64,000 nucleotides of DNA from CAVQCJ01 sp963771835. Its GTDB lineage: Bacteria > Actinomycetota > Actinomycetes > Prado026. Below, piece by piece: positions 37,824 to 48,280 of this stretch. The notes beneath the pieces were generated by a model. It had not been told where the DNA came from. It saw nothing but the letters and a program-made list of their open reading frames with translations, and made no database searches. A program made the position numbers and the translations under genes. The DNA lies in NCBI GenBank assembly GCA_963771835.1, contig CAVYVA010000004.1, forward strand, positions 744,001-808,000, given 5' to 3'. Position 1 is the stretch's first letter. Each line of letters starts with the position of its first letter.

Positions 37824-38795
37824 GTGACGAGCACGCCCCTGCTGCCGACCGACGAAGCCAGGACCGACACCCTGACCGACCTGGGACGGCGCATCGTGGC
37901 CAACGTCCAGCAGGTGGTGCACGGCCGGGAACTGGCCGTCGAGACGGTCACCTGCGCCCTGCTCGCCGGCGGCCACGCCCTCATCGAGGACGTGCCGGGC
38001 AGCGGCAAGACCACCATGGCCCGAGCGTTCGCCCGCTCGCTCGGAGGGGTCTTCCAGCGCATCCAGGCGACCGCCGACCTGCTGCCGTCCGACATCACCG
38101 GGTCGGGCGTCTGGGACCCCGGCGAGCACCGCTTCCTGTTCGTGCCGGGACCGCTGTTCGCCCACGTCGTGCTCGCCGACGAGCTCAACCGCACCCCGCC
38201 GCGCACCCAGTCGGCGTTCCTGGAGGCCATGGACGAGGGAGCGGTGACGGTCGACGGCGTCCGGCACGTGCTGCCCGAGCCGTTCTTCGTCGTGGCCACG
38301 CAGAACCCGCTCGAGCAGCACGGCACCTACCCGCTGCCCGAGGGGCAGCTGGACCGGTTCGCGGTCTGCATCCGGCTCGGCGACCTGGACCCTGCGGCCG
38401 AACGGTTGGTCGTCCGCGAACAGCTCGTCCGCCCGACCGTCGACGACCTGCAGCCCGTGGTCGGCCCCGAGCAGCTGCAGGCCGCCCGGGTGGCGGTACG
38501 GCGCACGTACGTCGCCGAGCCCGTCCTGGACCACGCGCTGGCGCTGGTGCAGGCCACCCGGCGGGACCCACGGGTGCACCTGGGCGCCAGCCCGCGCGCG
38601 GTGCTGACCCTGATCCGGTGCGCGCAGGCCCGGGCCCACCTGCAGGGCCGCGACTACGTCGCCCCCGACGACACCAAGGCCCTGGCACCGGCGGTGCTGG
38701 GGCACCGGCTGGTGCTCACCCAGGACCTGGCCGGTGGCGGGTCGGCCGTCGTGGCCGACCTCGTCAACCGGGTCCCCGTCCCGCTCCAGGGCTGA
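37824..38795 (+). CDS. MoxR-family AAA+ ATPase
   Basis: 323 aa chaperone-like ATPase. Walker A is DVPGSGKTT, Walker B VVLADELNRTPPRTQSA, and sensor residues lie in VVATQNPLEQHGTYPLPEGQLDRF. The C-terminal lid domain has SPRAVLTLIRCAQARAHLQGRDYV. It is followed by DUF58 and transglutaminase genes with overlapping stop/start, the standard MoxR operon, thought to assemble or activate surface proteins. Intact frame. Confidence 0.94.
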   Translation: MTSTPLLPTDEARTDTLTDLGRRIVANVQQVVHGRELAVETVTCALLAGGHALIEDVPGSGKTTMARAFARSLGGVFQRIQATADLLPSDITGSGVWDPGEHRFLFVPGPLFAHVVLADELNRTPPRTQSAFLEAMDEGAVTVDGVRHVLPEPFFVVATQNPLEQHGTYPLPEGQLDRFAVCIRLGDLDPAAERLVVREQLVRPTVDDLQPVVGPEQLQAARVAVRRTYVAEPVLDHALALVQATRRDPRVHLGASPRAVLTLIRCAQARAHLQGRDYVAPDDTKALAPAVLGHRLVLTQDLAGGGSAVVADLVNRVPVPLQG

Positions 38796-39847
38796 TGGCC
38801 GCCCGTCCGAGCCTGCGTCCCACGCGGGTGGGACTGCTGCCGCTGGTCGGCGCCGGCGCGCTCGGCGGCCTGGCGACGGTGACCGGCGACAGCTGGCTGC
38901 TGCTCCTCGCGGCCGGGTTCCTCGGCGTCACCATCGGGGCCAGGCTGCTGCACCCGCAGCTGCGGGACATCGAGGTCGGGGTCTCCAGCCCGGCCAGGGT
39001 CGTGCTCGGCGAGCGGGTCGAGTCGCACGTGCACGTACGCAACAACGGCCGCCGGACCCTGCCGCTGTGCCGGCTGCACCACCACGTGGACGGGCTCGAG
39101 GACGTCACCGTCCTCGTCGACGCGCTGCCGGCCGGCGCCTGCGCCGGCGTGACCGTCACCCGGGTGGCGAACGCCCGCGGGGTGGCGACCGAGGGCACTG
39201 TGACCCTGACCAGCACCGCGCCGCTGGGGCTGCTCTCCTCACGGACGACGGGCACTGTCAGCGCCGACCTCGTCGTGCATCCGGTGGTGGCCCGGGTGGC
39301 GCCACCGCCGTTGCCGGACTCGACGGACGGGTTCGGCACACCGGTCCGCAGCCGCAGCGGCCTGGACGTGCACGGCATCCGCGACTGGCAGCGCGGCGAC
39401 GACGCCCGTCAGGTGCACTGGCGCAGCACCGCGCGCCGGGGGCGGCTGGTCGTGCTGGAGCGCGAGGAGCTCCGCGGCGGCCGGCTGAGCATCCTCGTCG
39501 TCGGTCCGGACGCCGCCGCGGACTGGGAACCGCTGGTCTCCGCGGTCGCGTCGCTGGCCGTGGCGGCCGCCCGGTCCGGCCGCCCGGTCCGGCTCGTGGC
39601 CGGCGACCCGCAGACGACCGGCTGGCGCGAGGTGGTCAGCACCCAGGAGATCGAGCTGCTCGACTGGTGCGCCCGGCTGCGTACCGTGCTGCCGCCGGCC
39701 GCACCGGCGATGAGGCGGCTGGTCGCGCACGTCGGCCGCGGCGAGATCACCGTGGCGTTGACCCGTCCGGCCGCCGCCTGGTGGGACCACGCCGCACCGT
39801 CGGCCGCCGCCGCGGGCCTGCGCTTCGTCCCGCTGGTCGCGCGATGA
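38795..39847 (+). CDS. DUF58 domain protein
   Basis: 350 aa. Two N-terminal hydrophobic segments (LLPLVGAGALGGLA and SWLLLLAAGFLGVTIGARLL), a β-rich middle, and the DUF58 motif SGLDVHGIRDWQRGDDARQVHWRSTARRG, then a von Willebrand A-like fold. It normally partners MoxR. The ATG at 38795 overlaps the moxR stop by one base, and its own stop overlaps the next ATG (ATGA). Confidence 0.9.
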   Translation: MAARPSLRPTRVGLLPLVGAGALGGLATVTGDSWLLLLAAGFLGVTIGARLLHPQLRDIEVGVSSPARVVLGERVESHVHVRNNGRRTLPLCRLHHHVDGLEDVTVLVDALPAGACAGVTVTRVANARGVATEGTVTLTSTAPLGLLSSRTTGTVSADLVVHPVVARVAPPPLPDSTDGFGTPVRSRSGLDVHGIRDWQRGDDARQVHWRSTARRGRLVVLEREELRGGRLSILVVGPDAAADWEPLVSAVASLAVAAARSGRPVRLVAGDPQTTGWREVVSTQEIELLDWCARLRTVLPPAAPAMRRLVAHVGRGEITVALTRPAAAWWDHAAPSAAAAGLRFVPLVAR

Positions 39848-41905
39848 CGACAGGGCCGGCGGGACCGACGGCGGACGGGCGTCGGCGAACCCTTCCGCTG
39901 CGCGCCGTGGTCGCCGCCGTCGGCGTCAGCGGGACGGTCGCGCTGGTGTGCTCGAACCTGCTCGGGACGCCGGTGGCTGTGCTCGCGACGGTCGCCTTCC
40001 TCGCCGGGTCGTACGCCTCGTACGCGTTGCCCGACGCCGGCGCCGCGGCCCGCCGCAAGAGCGTCAGCGTCGGCGCGCTGCTCGTCGTCGCCGGCTACGC
40101 GGCCTACGCGACCTTCGGCCAGGGCGGCGACCCGGCGGACGGGCTGTTCACCGTCGGCCCGCTGCTCGCCGCCCTGCTCGTCGGGATCCAGGTCGCCCAC
40201 TCGGTCGTGCTCAACGGTCGCCGCGACCTGATGGTCGGGCTGCTGATCGGCCTGTTCATGACCGTGCTCGCCGCGGGTCTGTCGCCCGGCCTCGTCGTGG
40301 CGCTGCCCGCTGCTGCTGTCCTGGCCGGCCGGGATCGCCGCGATGGTGCTGGGACACCGCCTGGTCGAGGCGGACGGCGCCGACGCCGTCGCGACGCTGC
40401 ACCGGACAGCGCCGGGCACCGCGCGACCCGCCGGCACGGCGAGCCGGGTCGCCGGCGTGGTCGCCGTCTGCGTGACGCTCGGCCTGGCGGTCTTCCTGGT
40501 CCTGCCGCAGCCGCAGGGGGTCAGTGCGCGCAGCCGCCTGCTCGGCGGGGAGGTGCCGGACCCGGGCGGCGGCTCGACGACCGCCACCCGCAGCACCTCG
40601 TACTACACGGACGGGTTCCTCGACCTGCGGGTGCGCGGGACGCTGTCGTCCGACCCGGTGCTCGAGGTCCCCGCCGACTCACCGCAGCTGTGGCGCAGCA
40701 CCGTCCTGGACGTCTACGACGGCAGCGGCTGGCAGAGCAGCCGTCCCGGCGGCCGATCGCTCGGCACCGGACCGGACTACCAGGTCCCGCTCGCGGACGA
40801 GGACGTGGTGCCCGAGGGCACGACGCTGCGCACCGACACCGTCGTGCTGCGCACCGGCGCCAACGGCGCCGTCGTCGCACCGGGCGAGGTCACGGCCGTG
40901 CACTCCGACGTGGGGCACCTCATCCAGCTCGGCACCGGGCTGGTGCTGTTCGACACGGCCGGGGCGCTGAGCACGTACACCGTGACGTCCGTGCCCGAGG
41001 TGCTGGACCCGGCCACCTTGCGGGCGGCCGACGGCGTCGACCTGCGCGACCGGCGCTGGACCCAGCTGCCGACGAACGTCCCGCTGCGGGTCCGCCAGCT
41101 CGCCGCCCAGGTGGCCGCCCAGGCCAGGACCCGGTACGACGCGGTGGACGCGGTCGAGCGGTACCTGCGCAGCAACGAGACGTACCGGCTCGACGCGCCG
41201 GTCCCGCCGGCCGGCGAGGACCCGGTCGACGACTTCCTCTTCGACTCGCACCAGGGGTTCTGCGAGCAGTTCGCCTCGGCTGAGGTCGTGCTGCTCCGGG
41301 CCCGCGGGATCCCGGCACGGCTCGTGACCGGGTTCGCCTACGGTCAGCCGGCGCCGAACGGCCGCCGGCTCATGCTCGCCTCCGACGCGCACGCCTGGGT
41401 CGAGGTCTGGTACCCCGGGCTCGGCTGGGCGTCGTCGGACCCGACCGCCGGAGCCGCCCTGGCGGTGGCCGAGCCCGACGTCCCTGGTCAGCCGGATCAG
41501 CACGAAGGTTCAGGCGCTGGCCTCCTCGGCCGGTGGTCGCATCCTGCTGGCGCTGGGCGTGCTGGTGCTGGCCGCGGTGGTCGCCGGCCTGGTCCGGCTG
41601 CTGGTGTGGCTGCGCCGGCGGCGGGCGGCCAGGGCCGCCCGGGCGGCCGCCCCCAGCCCGGGCCCGGTGCTGGCGGCGTTCCTGCGCCTGGATGCGGCCA
41701 TGGGCGCCGGCGGCTCGGCCGCACGACCGGCCGAGACGCTGGCCGAGTACGCCTTCCGGCTGCCACCGCCGGCCCGCCCGGCGGTGCCGGATCCTGGAAC
41801 GCGAGTGCTACGGACCGACGCCGCCGGACGAGCAGCAGGCCCTGGACGCGGCCACGCACCTTCGACCGGCTGGCCGACGAGCTGCTCGCCGCCCAGGCCC
41901 GCTGA
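39844..41905 (+). CDS. Membrane transglutaminase-like protein (TgpA family), four apparent +1 shifts
   Basis: About 685 aa after correction. An N-terminal membrane region of about six segments is followed by an external transglutaminase-like domain with the Cys in HQGFCEQFASAEVVLLRARGIPARLVTGF, the His in SDAHAWVEVW and the Asp in WASSDPTAG. A further membrane helix (ILLALGVLVLAAVVAGLVRLLVWL) and a cytoplasmic DUF4129-like tail close the protein. Excess bases occur near 40318, 41481, 41787 and 41859. Each breaks an otherwise continuous family sequence. Third gene of the MoxR operon. Confidence 0.87.
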
Positions 41906-42029
41906 GACAGCCCGGGCCCTGCTGGAGCGCGTTGGGCCGTTCGGGGTGGTGGCTTGCACAGGTTACTGGCGAGTAGCATCATGTTACCGACGAGTAGGAA
42001 CGCCGCGGCGGGGACGGGAGCGGACAGCG

Positions 42030-43873
42030 ATGGGGCACTACAGGTCGAACCTGCGCGACATCGAGTTCAACCTCTTCGAGGTGCTCGACCGTCAGGACGT
42101 GCTGGGCACCGGCCCGTACGCCGACCTGGACGAGCGAGACCGCGAGGTCGATCCTCGGCGAGATCGAGCGGCTGGCCACCGAGGACCTGGCCGCTTCGCT
42201 GCTCGACTCCGACCGCCACCCGCCGGTGTTCGACCCGGCCACCTCCACGCGTGACGCTGCCCGAGTCGTTCAAGAAGTCCTACCGGGCGTACGTCGACGC
42301 CGGCTGGACGAACCTGGACCTGCCCCGGCGAGATGGGCGGCACTCCCACCCCGCCGTCGCTGCGCTGGGCGATCGCCGAGATGGTGCTCGGCTCCAACCC
42401 CGCGGTGCACATGTACGCCTCGGGCGCCGCGTTCGCCCACGTGCTGTGGGCACTGGGCACCGCCAGAGCAGAAGCAGTGGGCGACCGTCTGCGGCCGGCA
42501 CGGCTGGGGCGCCACGATGGTGCTGACCGAGCCCGACGCCGGCTCCGACGTCGGTGCGGGCCGGACGAAGGCGATCCGCCAGGACGACGGCACGCTGGCA
42601 CATCGAGGGCGTCAAGCGGTTCATCACGTCGGCCGAGCACGACCTCACCGACAACATCTTCCACCTCGTGCTGGCCCGGCCCGAGGGCGCCGGCCCCGGG
42701 ACCAAGGGGCTGTCGCTGTTCTTCGTCCCGAAGTTCCACGTCGACTGGGAGACCGGCGAGCTGCGGCGCGCGCAACGGCGTCTACATCACCAACATCGAG
42801 CACAAGATGGGCCTCAAGGTCTCGACGACCTGCGAGCTCACGTTCGGCGAGCACGGAGCCCGCCGTCGGCTGGCTGGTCGGCGAGGTGCACGACGGCATC
42901 GCGCAGATGTTCAAGATCATCGAGTTCGCCCGGATGATGGTCGGCACCAAGGCCATCGCGACGCTGTCGACCGGCTACCTCAACGCGCTGGAGTACGCGA
43001 AGACCCGCGTGCAGGGCGCCGACCTCGCGCAGATGACCGACAAGGCCGCGCCGCGGGTGACCATCACGCACCACCCCGACGTGCGCCGCTCGCTGATGAC
43101 GCAGAAGGCGTACGCCGAGGGCATGCGCGCGCTGGTCCTCTACACGGCCGAGCGTGCAGGACGACGGTCATCGCTCAAGGAGGCCGCCGGCGAGGACGCC
43201 GAGCGACGACGACCGGCTCAACGACCTGCTGCTGCCCATCGTCAAGGGCTACGGGTCGGAGAAGTCGTACGCGCTGCTCGGCAGCGAGTCGCTGCAGACC
43301 TTCGGCGGGTCCGGGTACCTGCAGGACTACCCGCTCGAGCAGTACATCCGGGACGCGAAGATCGACACGCTGTACGAGGGGACCACGGCGATCCAGGGCC
43401 TGGACCTGTTCTTCCGCAAGATCGTCCGGGACCAGGGCCAGGCGCTGACCGTCCTGCTCACGCAGATCCAGGAGTTCGCGAAGTCCGAGGCCGGCAACGG
43501 CCGGCTCGCGGCCGAGCGGGACCTGCTGGCCGCCGGGCTCGAGGACGTGCAGGGGATCGTCGGGGCGATGGTCGGCTTCCTCACCTCTTCGCAGGCCGAC
43601 GTGCGCAACCTGTACAAGGTCGGGCAGAACACCGGCCGGCTGCTCTACGCGCTGGGCGACCTGGTCGTGGCGTGGCTGCTGCTGCGCCAGGCCGAGGTGG
43701 CGCTCGCCGCGCTCGCAGCCGGACCGGACCCGCGGGACGAGGCGTTCTACACGGGCAAGGTCGCGGCGGCGCAGTTCTTCGCCCGGCAGGTGCTGCCCCA
43801 GCTGTCCGGGCAGCGGGCTATCGCGGAGGCCACCGACAACGCCCTGATGGACCTGCCCGAAGACGCTTTCTGA
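42030..43873 (+). CDS. Acyl-CoA dehydrogenase, FadE5-like, about 11 apparent +1 shifts
   Basis: FAD enzyme that desaturates acyl-CoA and passes electrons to ETF. Corrected length is 610 aa, matching the long FadE5 type with an N-terminal extension (MGHYRSNLRDIEFNLFEVL) and a C-terminal extra domain. Motifs include MVLTEPDAGSDVGAG, GVKRFITSAEHD, THHPDVRRSLMTQKAY, and FGGSGYLQDYPLEQYIRDAKIDTLYEGTTAIQ. Excess bases lie near 42144, 42249, 42330, 42467, 42600, 42766, 42862, 43155, 43168, 43178 and 43203; from there to the end there is none. With the shifts followed, every family block is present, so it is not decayed. Confidence 0.9.
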
Positions 43874-43995
43874 CCGCGTCCGCGGACGCGGGGCTCGAGA
43901 CGGCTCCGGGCTCAAGAACCGCGGTCGCGGCGGCCGATGTCCTCAGGGTGAGGATCCCTCTCGGCCACCCTCGGGGCCGGCGCACCGCTGTGACC

Positions 43996-44211
43996 ATGGC
44001 GTCGCTGGTCCTGGCCGCCCTCACGACGTACCTGCTGCTCGACCGCAACCACGCCGAAGAGCTCGGCGCGGGCACCCGGATCGCGTTCGACCTCCTGCGC
44101 GGTGAGCAGCACCTCCCCCTCGCCTTGATGCTGGCCCTCCTGGGCACGGCGGTGGCCGCGAGCCTGCGTGGCCGCCACCTGCCTGTCGGCATCGGGGCCC
44201 ATCGGGCCTGA
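43996..44211 (+). CDS. Small hypothetical membrane protein
   Basis: 71 aa open frame with two hydrophobic segments (VLAALTTYLLL and LPLALMLALLGTAVAASL) and a basic end. It lies between the acyl-CoA dehydrogenase and a larger membrane protein on the same strand. I do not recognise it. A GTG at 43990 is an alternative start. Coding status is only moderately supported. Confidence 0.4.
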   Translation: MASLVLAALTTYLLLDRNHAEELGAGTRIAFDLLRGEQHLPLALMLALLGTAVAASLRGRHLPVGIGAHRA

Positions 44212-44226
44212 TCCGGCCGCCCGCGC

Positions 44227-45353
44227 ATGCCCGCGTCCCGCCTCACGGCCAAGCGCCGTCACCCCGTCCTGCTGGTCACGCTCGCCGTGATCACGGTCCA
44301 GGCCCTCGTGCAGGGGCTCGTCGCCCACAGCGTCGTCACCCGGGGCTGGTGGGACACCGAGTGGGTCCGGCTGCAGCTGCGGCTGGCCAACCCCACGGCG
44401 ACGTACGCGCACAGCGTGCCCTGGCCCGGATGGCAGGGCTGGGTGCCGTCAGCCGCCACCGCGCTCGGCTCGACCGTCGCGCTCGTCCTGCTCGCGCTGC
44501 TGGTGGTCCGGGTGGGCCGCGGCTGGTGGCTGCTGGCGGTGGCCGCGCTCCCGCTGGTGCCGGTCGAGCTGGCCCCGGGGTCGTGGGCGCCGCCGCTGAC
44601 GAACCAGGTGGCTTACGCCCTCGTGTGGCCGGCCGGGGCCACCGACCCCACCACGACCTGGGCGTGGGTGAGCGCGGCGATCACGGCCGTGCTGGTGGCG
44701 CTGCCGGCCGCGACGCTCGCGGCGCAGCGGTCGAGACGGCCGTGGCTCAGCCCCGGCCAGGTGCTGGGCCGCTTCGTACCGGTGGGACTGGGTCTGCTGC
44801 TGTGGCTGGCCTGGGAGTCGACGGCCGGCGAGCCCGCCGACCCGTTCTCCCTGGGGTGGCGCGGGCTGCTCGTGCTGGTCGGCGGCATGGCGCTGACCGG
44901 GATCGTCCGCAAGTGGCAGGTCCTCGTGCTGCTCGCGGTGCTGCCCGGGCTGGCCGCCGGAGCGGTGCGCTGGACCACCGACGTCGACGGGGTCCCGGCC
45001 GTCGTGACCGACCGGGCCGCATGGTGGATGTCCGCGGCGGCCGTGGCCGGTGGACTCTTCGCGGCGATCGTCCAGCCCACGCTCGCGGGCTGGTGGCGGC
45101 GCGGCACGGGGTACTGGCGGGCGACGCTCGCGGCCGACGTCGAGCGGCACAACGAGGCGCGTACGGCCCGGGCGCTCGCACGGGAGCAGCGCCGGACCCG
45201 GCCCACCCAGGCCGGACAGCCGGCGACGACACCGAGCTCGACCTCACCGACGAGACCGACGAGCTGGCCGGCGTCGCCGCGGGCGGTGCTGCCGTCAGCC
45301 GGGGTCCAGGCCGCGCAGCATCAGCGCGATCCGCCGGTCGCCACCGGGCGTGA
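44227..45353 (+). CDS. Hypothetical multi-pass membrane protein, one apparent -1 shift
   Basis: About 375 aa after correction. About eight hydrophobic segments occur (for example VLLVTLAVITVQALVQGLVA, VALVLLALLVVRV, GLGLLLWLAWES), then a basic juxtamembrane helix rich in Arg and an acidic tail (ELDLTDETDELAGV) reached only if one base is restored near 45226 (GC-GAC). No family recognised. Its 3' end would overlap the convergent thioredoxin/NHL gene by about 59 bases, so the true stop may be earlier. Confidence 0.6.
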
Positions 45354-47187
45354 CCCGGACCGGCAGGCCCCAGTCCTGCTGGTGCACGTGGCAGGCCGGG
45401 AACTCGACCGCCTCGCCGTCGTCGCAGGACGCCGCGAACGCGGCGACGTGCAGCACGCCCTCGCCCGTCCGCGGCGATCTGCAGCGTCCTGACCAGCTCC
45501 TGACCGCTGCCGTCGCCGGCCGCCAGCAGCTCCGGGCGGCGTCGACGAGACCAGCAGCCGGGTCGACGGGCCGTACCGGTCGTCGAGCTTCTGCCCGGGC
45601 GGCGGCTCGAACACCACGACGAGCTCGACGGCGCCGGGCGCGACGTCCAGTACGGGCCGCCTGGTCCGGTACGCGGAAGCCTCGACCTGCACGGCGTCCT
45701 TCGGCAGCCGCACCCGGGTCAGCCGGTGCGCCGCCGACTCGACGACGAGCAGGTCCGGCGGCGCGTCCGGACCGCCGGTGCCCCGGCACGAGCACGGCAC
45801 CGGACGGTTCCCGCAGCCCGGTCGCGAGGGTGGTCACCTGGCCGGTGCTGCGGGTCGAAGCGGCGGACGGCGTCGTTGTACGTGTCCAGCACCGCGACCG
45901 AGCCGTCCGGCAGCGCGGTCACCCCCAGCGGGTGCTGCAGCAGCGCCTCCTCGGCCGGCCCGTCGCGGTGCCCGAAGTCGAACAGACCCTGACCGACGTG
46001 CGTCATCACCACACCGGCCCGCACCGAACGCAGGCTGGACGTCTCCGAGTCGGCGAGCCACAGCCGTTCGCCGTCGACGTCGGCGGTGATCGCCAGACCG
46101 GACGGTCTGCGCGAACCACGCCTGGTCGACGGGCCCGTCGCGCAGGCCCTCGTTGGTCGTGCCCGCGTACGGGCGGACCCGGCCGGTCAGCGGGTCGAAG
46201 TCCCAGAGCTGGTGGATGCCGGCCATCGCGACCCGGACCACGTAGTCGGCGGGCGACCAGGCGACGTCCCAGGGCGAGGACAGGTCCTGCTCGCGAGCGG
46301 TCCCGTCCGGCGGGTTCGGCGAGCCCTGCATCCACTGGCTGCCGGTGCCGGCGACCGTCGTCACCCGTGCCGTCGATCAGCGACACCCCGCGCAGCGCGT
46401 GGTTCACGGTGTCGGCGACGACGACGTCGTACCCCACCTCGGCGGCCACCTCGGGCGGCAGCAGGCACAGACCGTTCGGCTCGTGGAAGCGGGCCAGGTC
46501 CGGGCGGACCGTCGAGCAGCCCGCGCTCCCCGCTGCCGATCGGCGGCCGGGCCGGCGTCTCGCCGTCCGCCTCCAGCAGCGTCAGGCAGTGGTGGCCGGC
46601 GTCGGCGACGAGCAGGTGCCCGGTCGGCAGCAGCACGGCCTTCGCCGGGAACCGCAGCGTCGAGGGTGCGGGCTCGGGCGGGACGTACGGGCCCGTCGCC
46701 GCGGTGCAGGGTGCCCTTGCGCTCGTGCTCGGTCGACCAGCTCGGCGAGCAGCAGCGTCGAGCCCGTGCGCGTGGCCCTCGCCGGAGAACTGCGCGACGA
46801 CGTACCCCTCGGGGTCGACCAGCGCGAGCGTCGGCCAGGCGCGCACCGCGTACGCGCTCCCAGGTGACGAGGTCGGGGTCGTCCAGGACCGGGTGGTCGC
46901 ACCTCGTACCGCTCGACCGCCGCGACGACGGCGTCGTGGTCGGTCTCGTGCACGAACTTCGGCGAGTGCACGCCGACGGTGACGAGCACGTCGGCGTACT
47001 TGGCCTCGAGCGGGCGCAGCTCCTCGATCACGTGCAGGCAGTTGATGCAGCAGAAGGTCCAGAAGTCGAGCAGCACGAACTTGCCGCGCAGGTCGGCCAG
47101 CGAGTACTCCTTGCCGCCCGTGTTGAGCCAGCCGCCCCGGCCGACCAGCTCGGGGGCGCGGACCCGCGCGTGCCTGCCTTGGCTCAC
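45295..47187 (-). CDS. Thioredoxin-like/NHL-repeat protein, about 12 apparent +1 shifts
   Basis: Protein of about 626 aa after correction. The N-terminal 150 residues are a TlpA/thioredoxin fold (LADLRGKFVLLDFWTFCCINCLHVIEEL, redox pair in CINC). The rest is an NHL β-propeller with repeated units such as GSGERGLLDG, LIDGTVTTVAGTG and HPLGVTALPDGSVAVLDTYN. This architecture is a known family (NHL domain-containing thioredoxin) of uncertain role. Shifts begin near 46900 and recur about every 130 bases to 45470, for example GTG-C-GAC, ACC-G-TCC, GGG-C-ACC and GGG-C-GAG. The first 95 codons are clean. GTG start at 47187. Confidence 0.87.
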
Positions 47188-47261
47188 CCCCGCAGTGTGC
47201 CAGCACCTATCTCGCGAACCTGTCCGCACGTCGGTCGGCCGGACCGCCTAGGGTCGCAGCC

Positions 47262-47951
47262 GTGTACGCGTCCGAGCTGCTCACCGGTCGGGCGCTGCCA
47301 CCGGGCACGTTGTGCCTGACGTACGACGACGGCCCCGGCGAGACGGTCGGCGCCGGCACCGGGCCGCGGACGCTGCCGCTGGCGAGCTACCTCGCGGACG
47401 AGGGCGTGCGAGCCACGTTCTTCATGACCGGCCGGCACGTCGAGCAGATGCCGGCGGCACCCGCGGCCGTGCGAGGGCTCGGGCACCTCGTCGGCAACCA
47501 CACGTACACGCACCCGGACCTGGCACAGCTGGTCGCCGGCGGCGGCAGCGCGGTGGCCGAGGTCGCGGCGACGGACCGGCTGATCGTGTCGGGGTCGTCC
47601 GGCCCGGTCTACTTCCGCCCGCCGTACGGCGCCTGGTCCGCGCAGGTGGCGACGGAGCTGAACGGGGCGTCGTGGGGGACGGCCGAGCACGTCGGGCCGG
47701 TCGGCTGGGACGTCGACGGCGGCGACTGGGAGCTGTGGCAGGACCGGGTCGGCGCCGGCGACGCGGCGGAGGTCTACCTGCAGGCGATCGAGGCGGTCGG
47801 CTGCGGGATCGTGCTCATGCACGACAGCACCGCGGACAGCGACTTCATCAAGCAGGGCAACGCGACCTACGCGACGATCCGCCTGCTGGTGCCGGAGCTG
47901 CGCCGCCGCGGCTACACGTTCGTCGGCCTCGACGAGGTCCCGCTGGCCTGA
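47262..47951 (+). CDS. Polysaccharide deacetylase family protein
   Basis: 229 aa NodB-homology hydrolase that removes acetyl groups from N-acetylated sugars. Motif 1 is TYDDGPGE (catalytic Asp and metal Asp), motif 2 HTYTHPDL (metal His pair), motif 3 FRPPYGAW and motif 5 IVLMHDST. No signal peptide is obvious with the GTG at 47262, so it may be cytoplasmic or start further upstream. Divergent from the thioredoxin/NHL gene by 74 bases. Confidence 0.88.
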   Translation: MYASELLTGRALPPGTLCLTYDDGPGETVGAGTGPRTLPLASYLADEGVRATFFMTGRHVEQMPAAPAAVRGLGHLVGNHTYTHPDLAQLVAGGGSAVAEVAATDRLIVSGSSGPVYFRPPYGAWSAQVATELNGASWGTAEHVGPVGWDVDGGDWELWQDRVGAGDAAEVYLQAIEAVGCGIVLMHDSTADSDFIKQGNATYATIRLLVPELRRRGYTFVGLDEVPLA

Positions 47952-47959
47952 CCGGTCAG
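47948..47959. terminator. Perfect 12-base palindrome at the deacetylase stop
   Basis: CTGACCGGTCAG spans the stop codon of the deacetylase. It could be a weak hairpin or a protein site; there is no T-run, so a terminator role is only a guess. Confidence 0.25.
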
Positions 47960-48088
47960 CATCGACCGACCATCCGCACCCGTGCGTCGGGATCAGGCTC
48001 CGGTGAACTAGAGACAAACGGCGCACGTCGATAGATGATGCGACCGTCCGCAGCGGCCCCGCCGACCGCCAGCCGGATTGGGGGTGTG

Positions 48089-48280
48089 ATGAGGCACGAC
48101 CGGGACGACCGACCGTCGACGATGCGGCGCGCCTGGGAGCGGCTCCTCGTCGCGCTCGGCCGGGGCGGGCTGGTCCTGCTCGCCATCGCGATCATGGTGG
48201 CCGCGCTCGTGCTCGTGCTCTTCGTCCTCAGCTGGTTCACCGGGCTCGGCCCCGAGGCCCCCGGCCGCGAGCACTACTGA
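48089..48280 (+). CDS. Small single-pass membrane protein
   Basis: 63 aa (81 if it starts at 48035). A basic N-terminus is followed by one strong membrane helix (GLVLLAIAIMVAALVLVLFVLSWF) and a short charged tail ending REHY. It overlaps the 3' end of the convergent amidase gene. Family not recognised. Confidence 0.5.
   Translation: MRHDRDDRPSTMRRAWERLLVALGRGGLVLLAIAIMVAALVLVLFVLSWFTGLGPEAPGREHY

Noticed and set aside
42030..43873. Calling the frameshifted genes pseudogenes
   Set aside because: No internal stops appear in the followed frame, all catalytic blocks are conserved, and shifts cluster by region, including essential grpE. Decay would also give missense loss and deletions.
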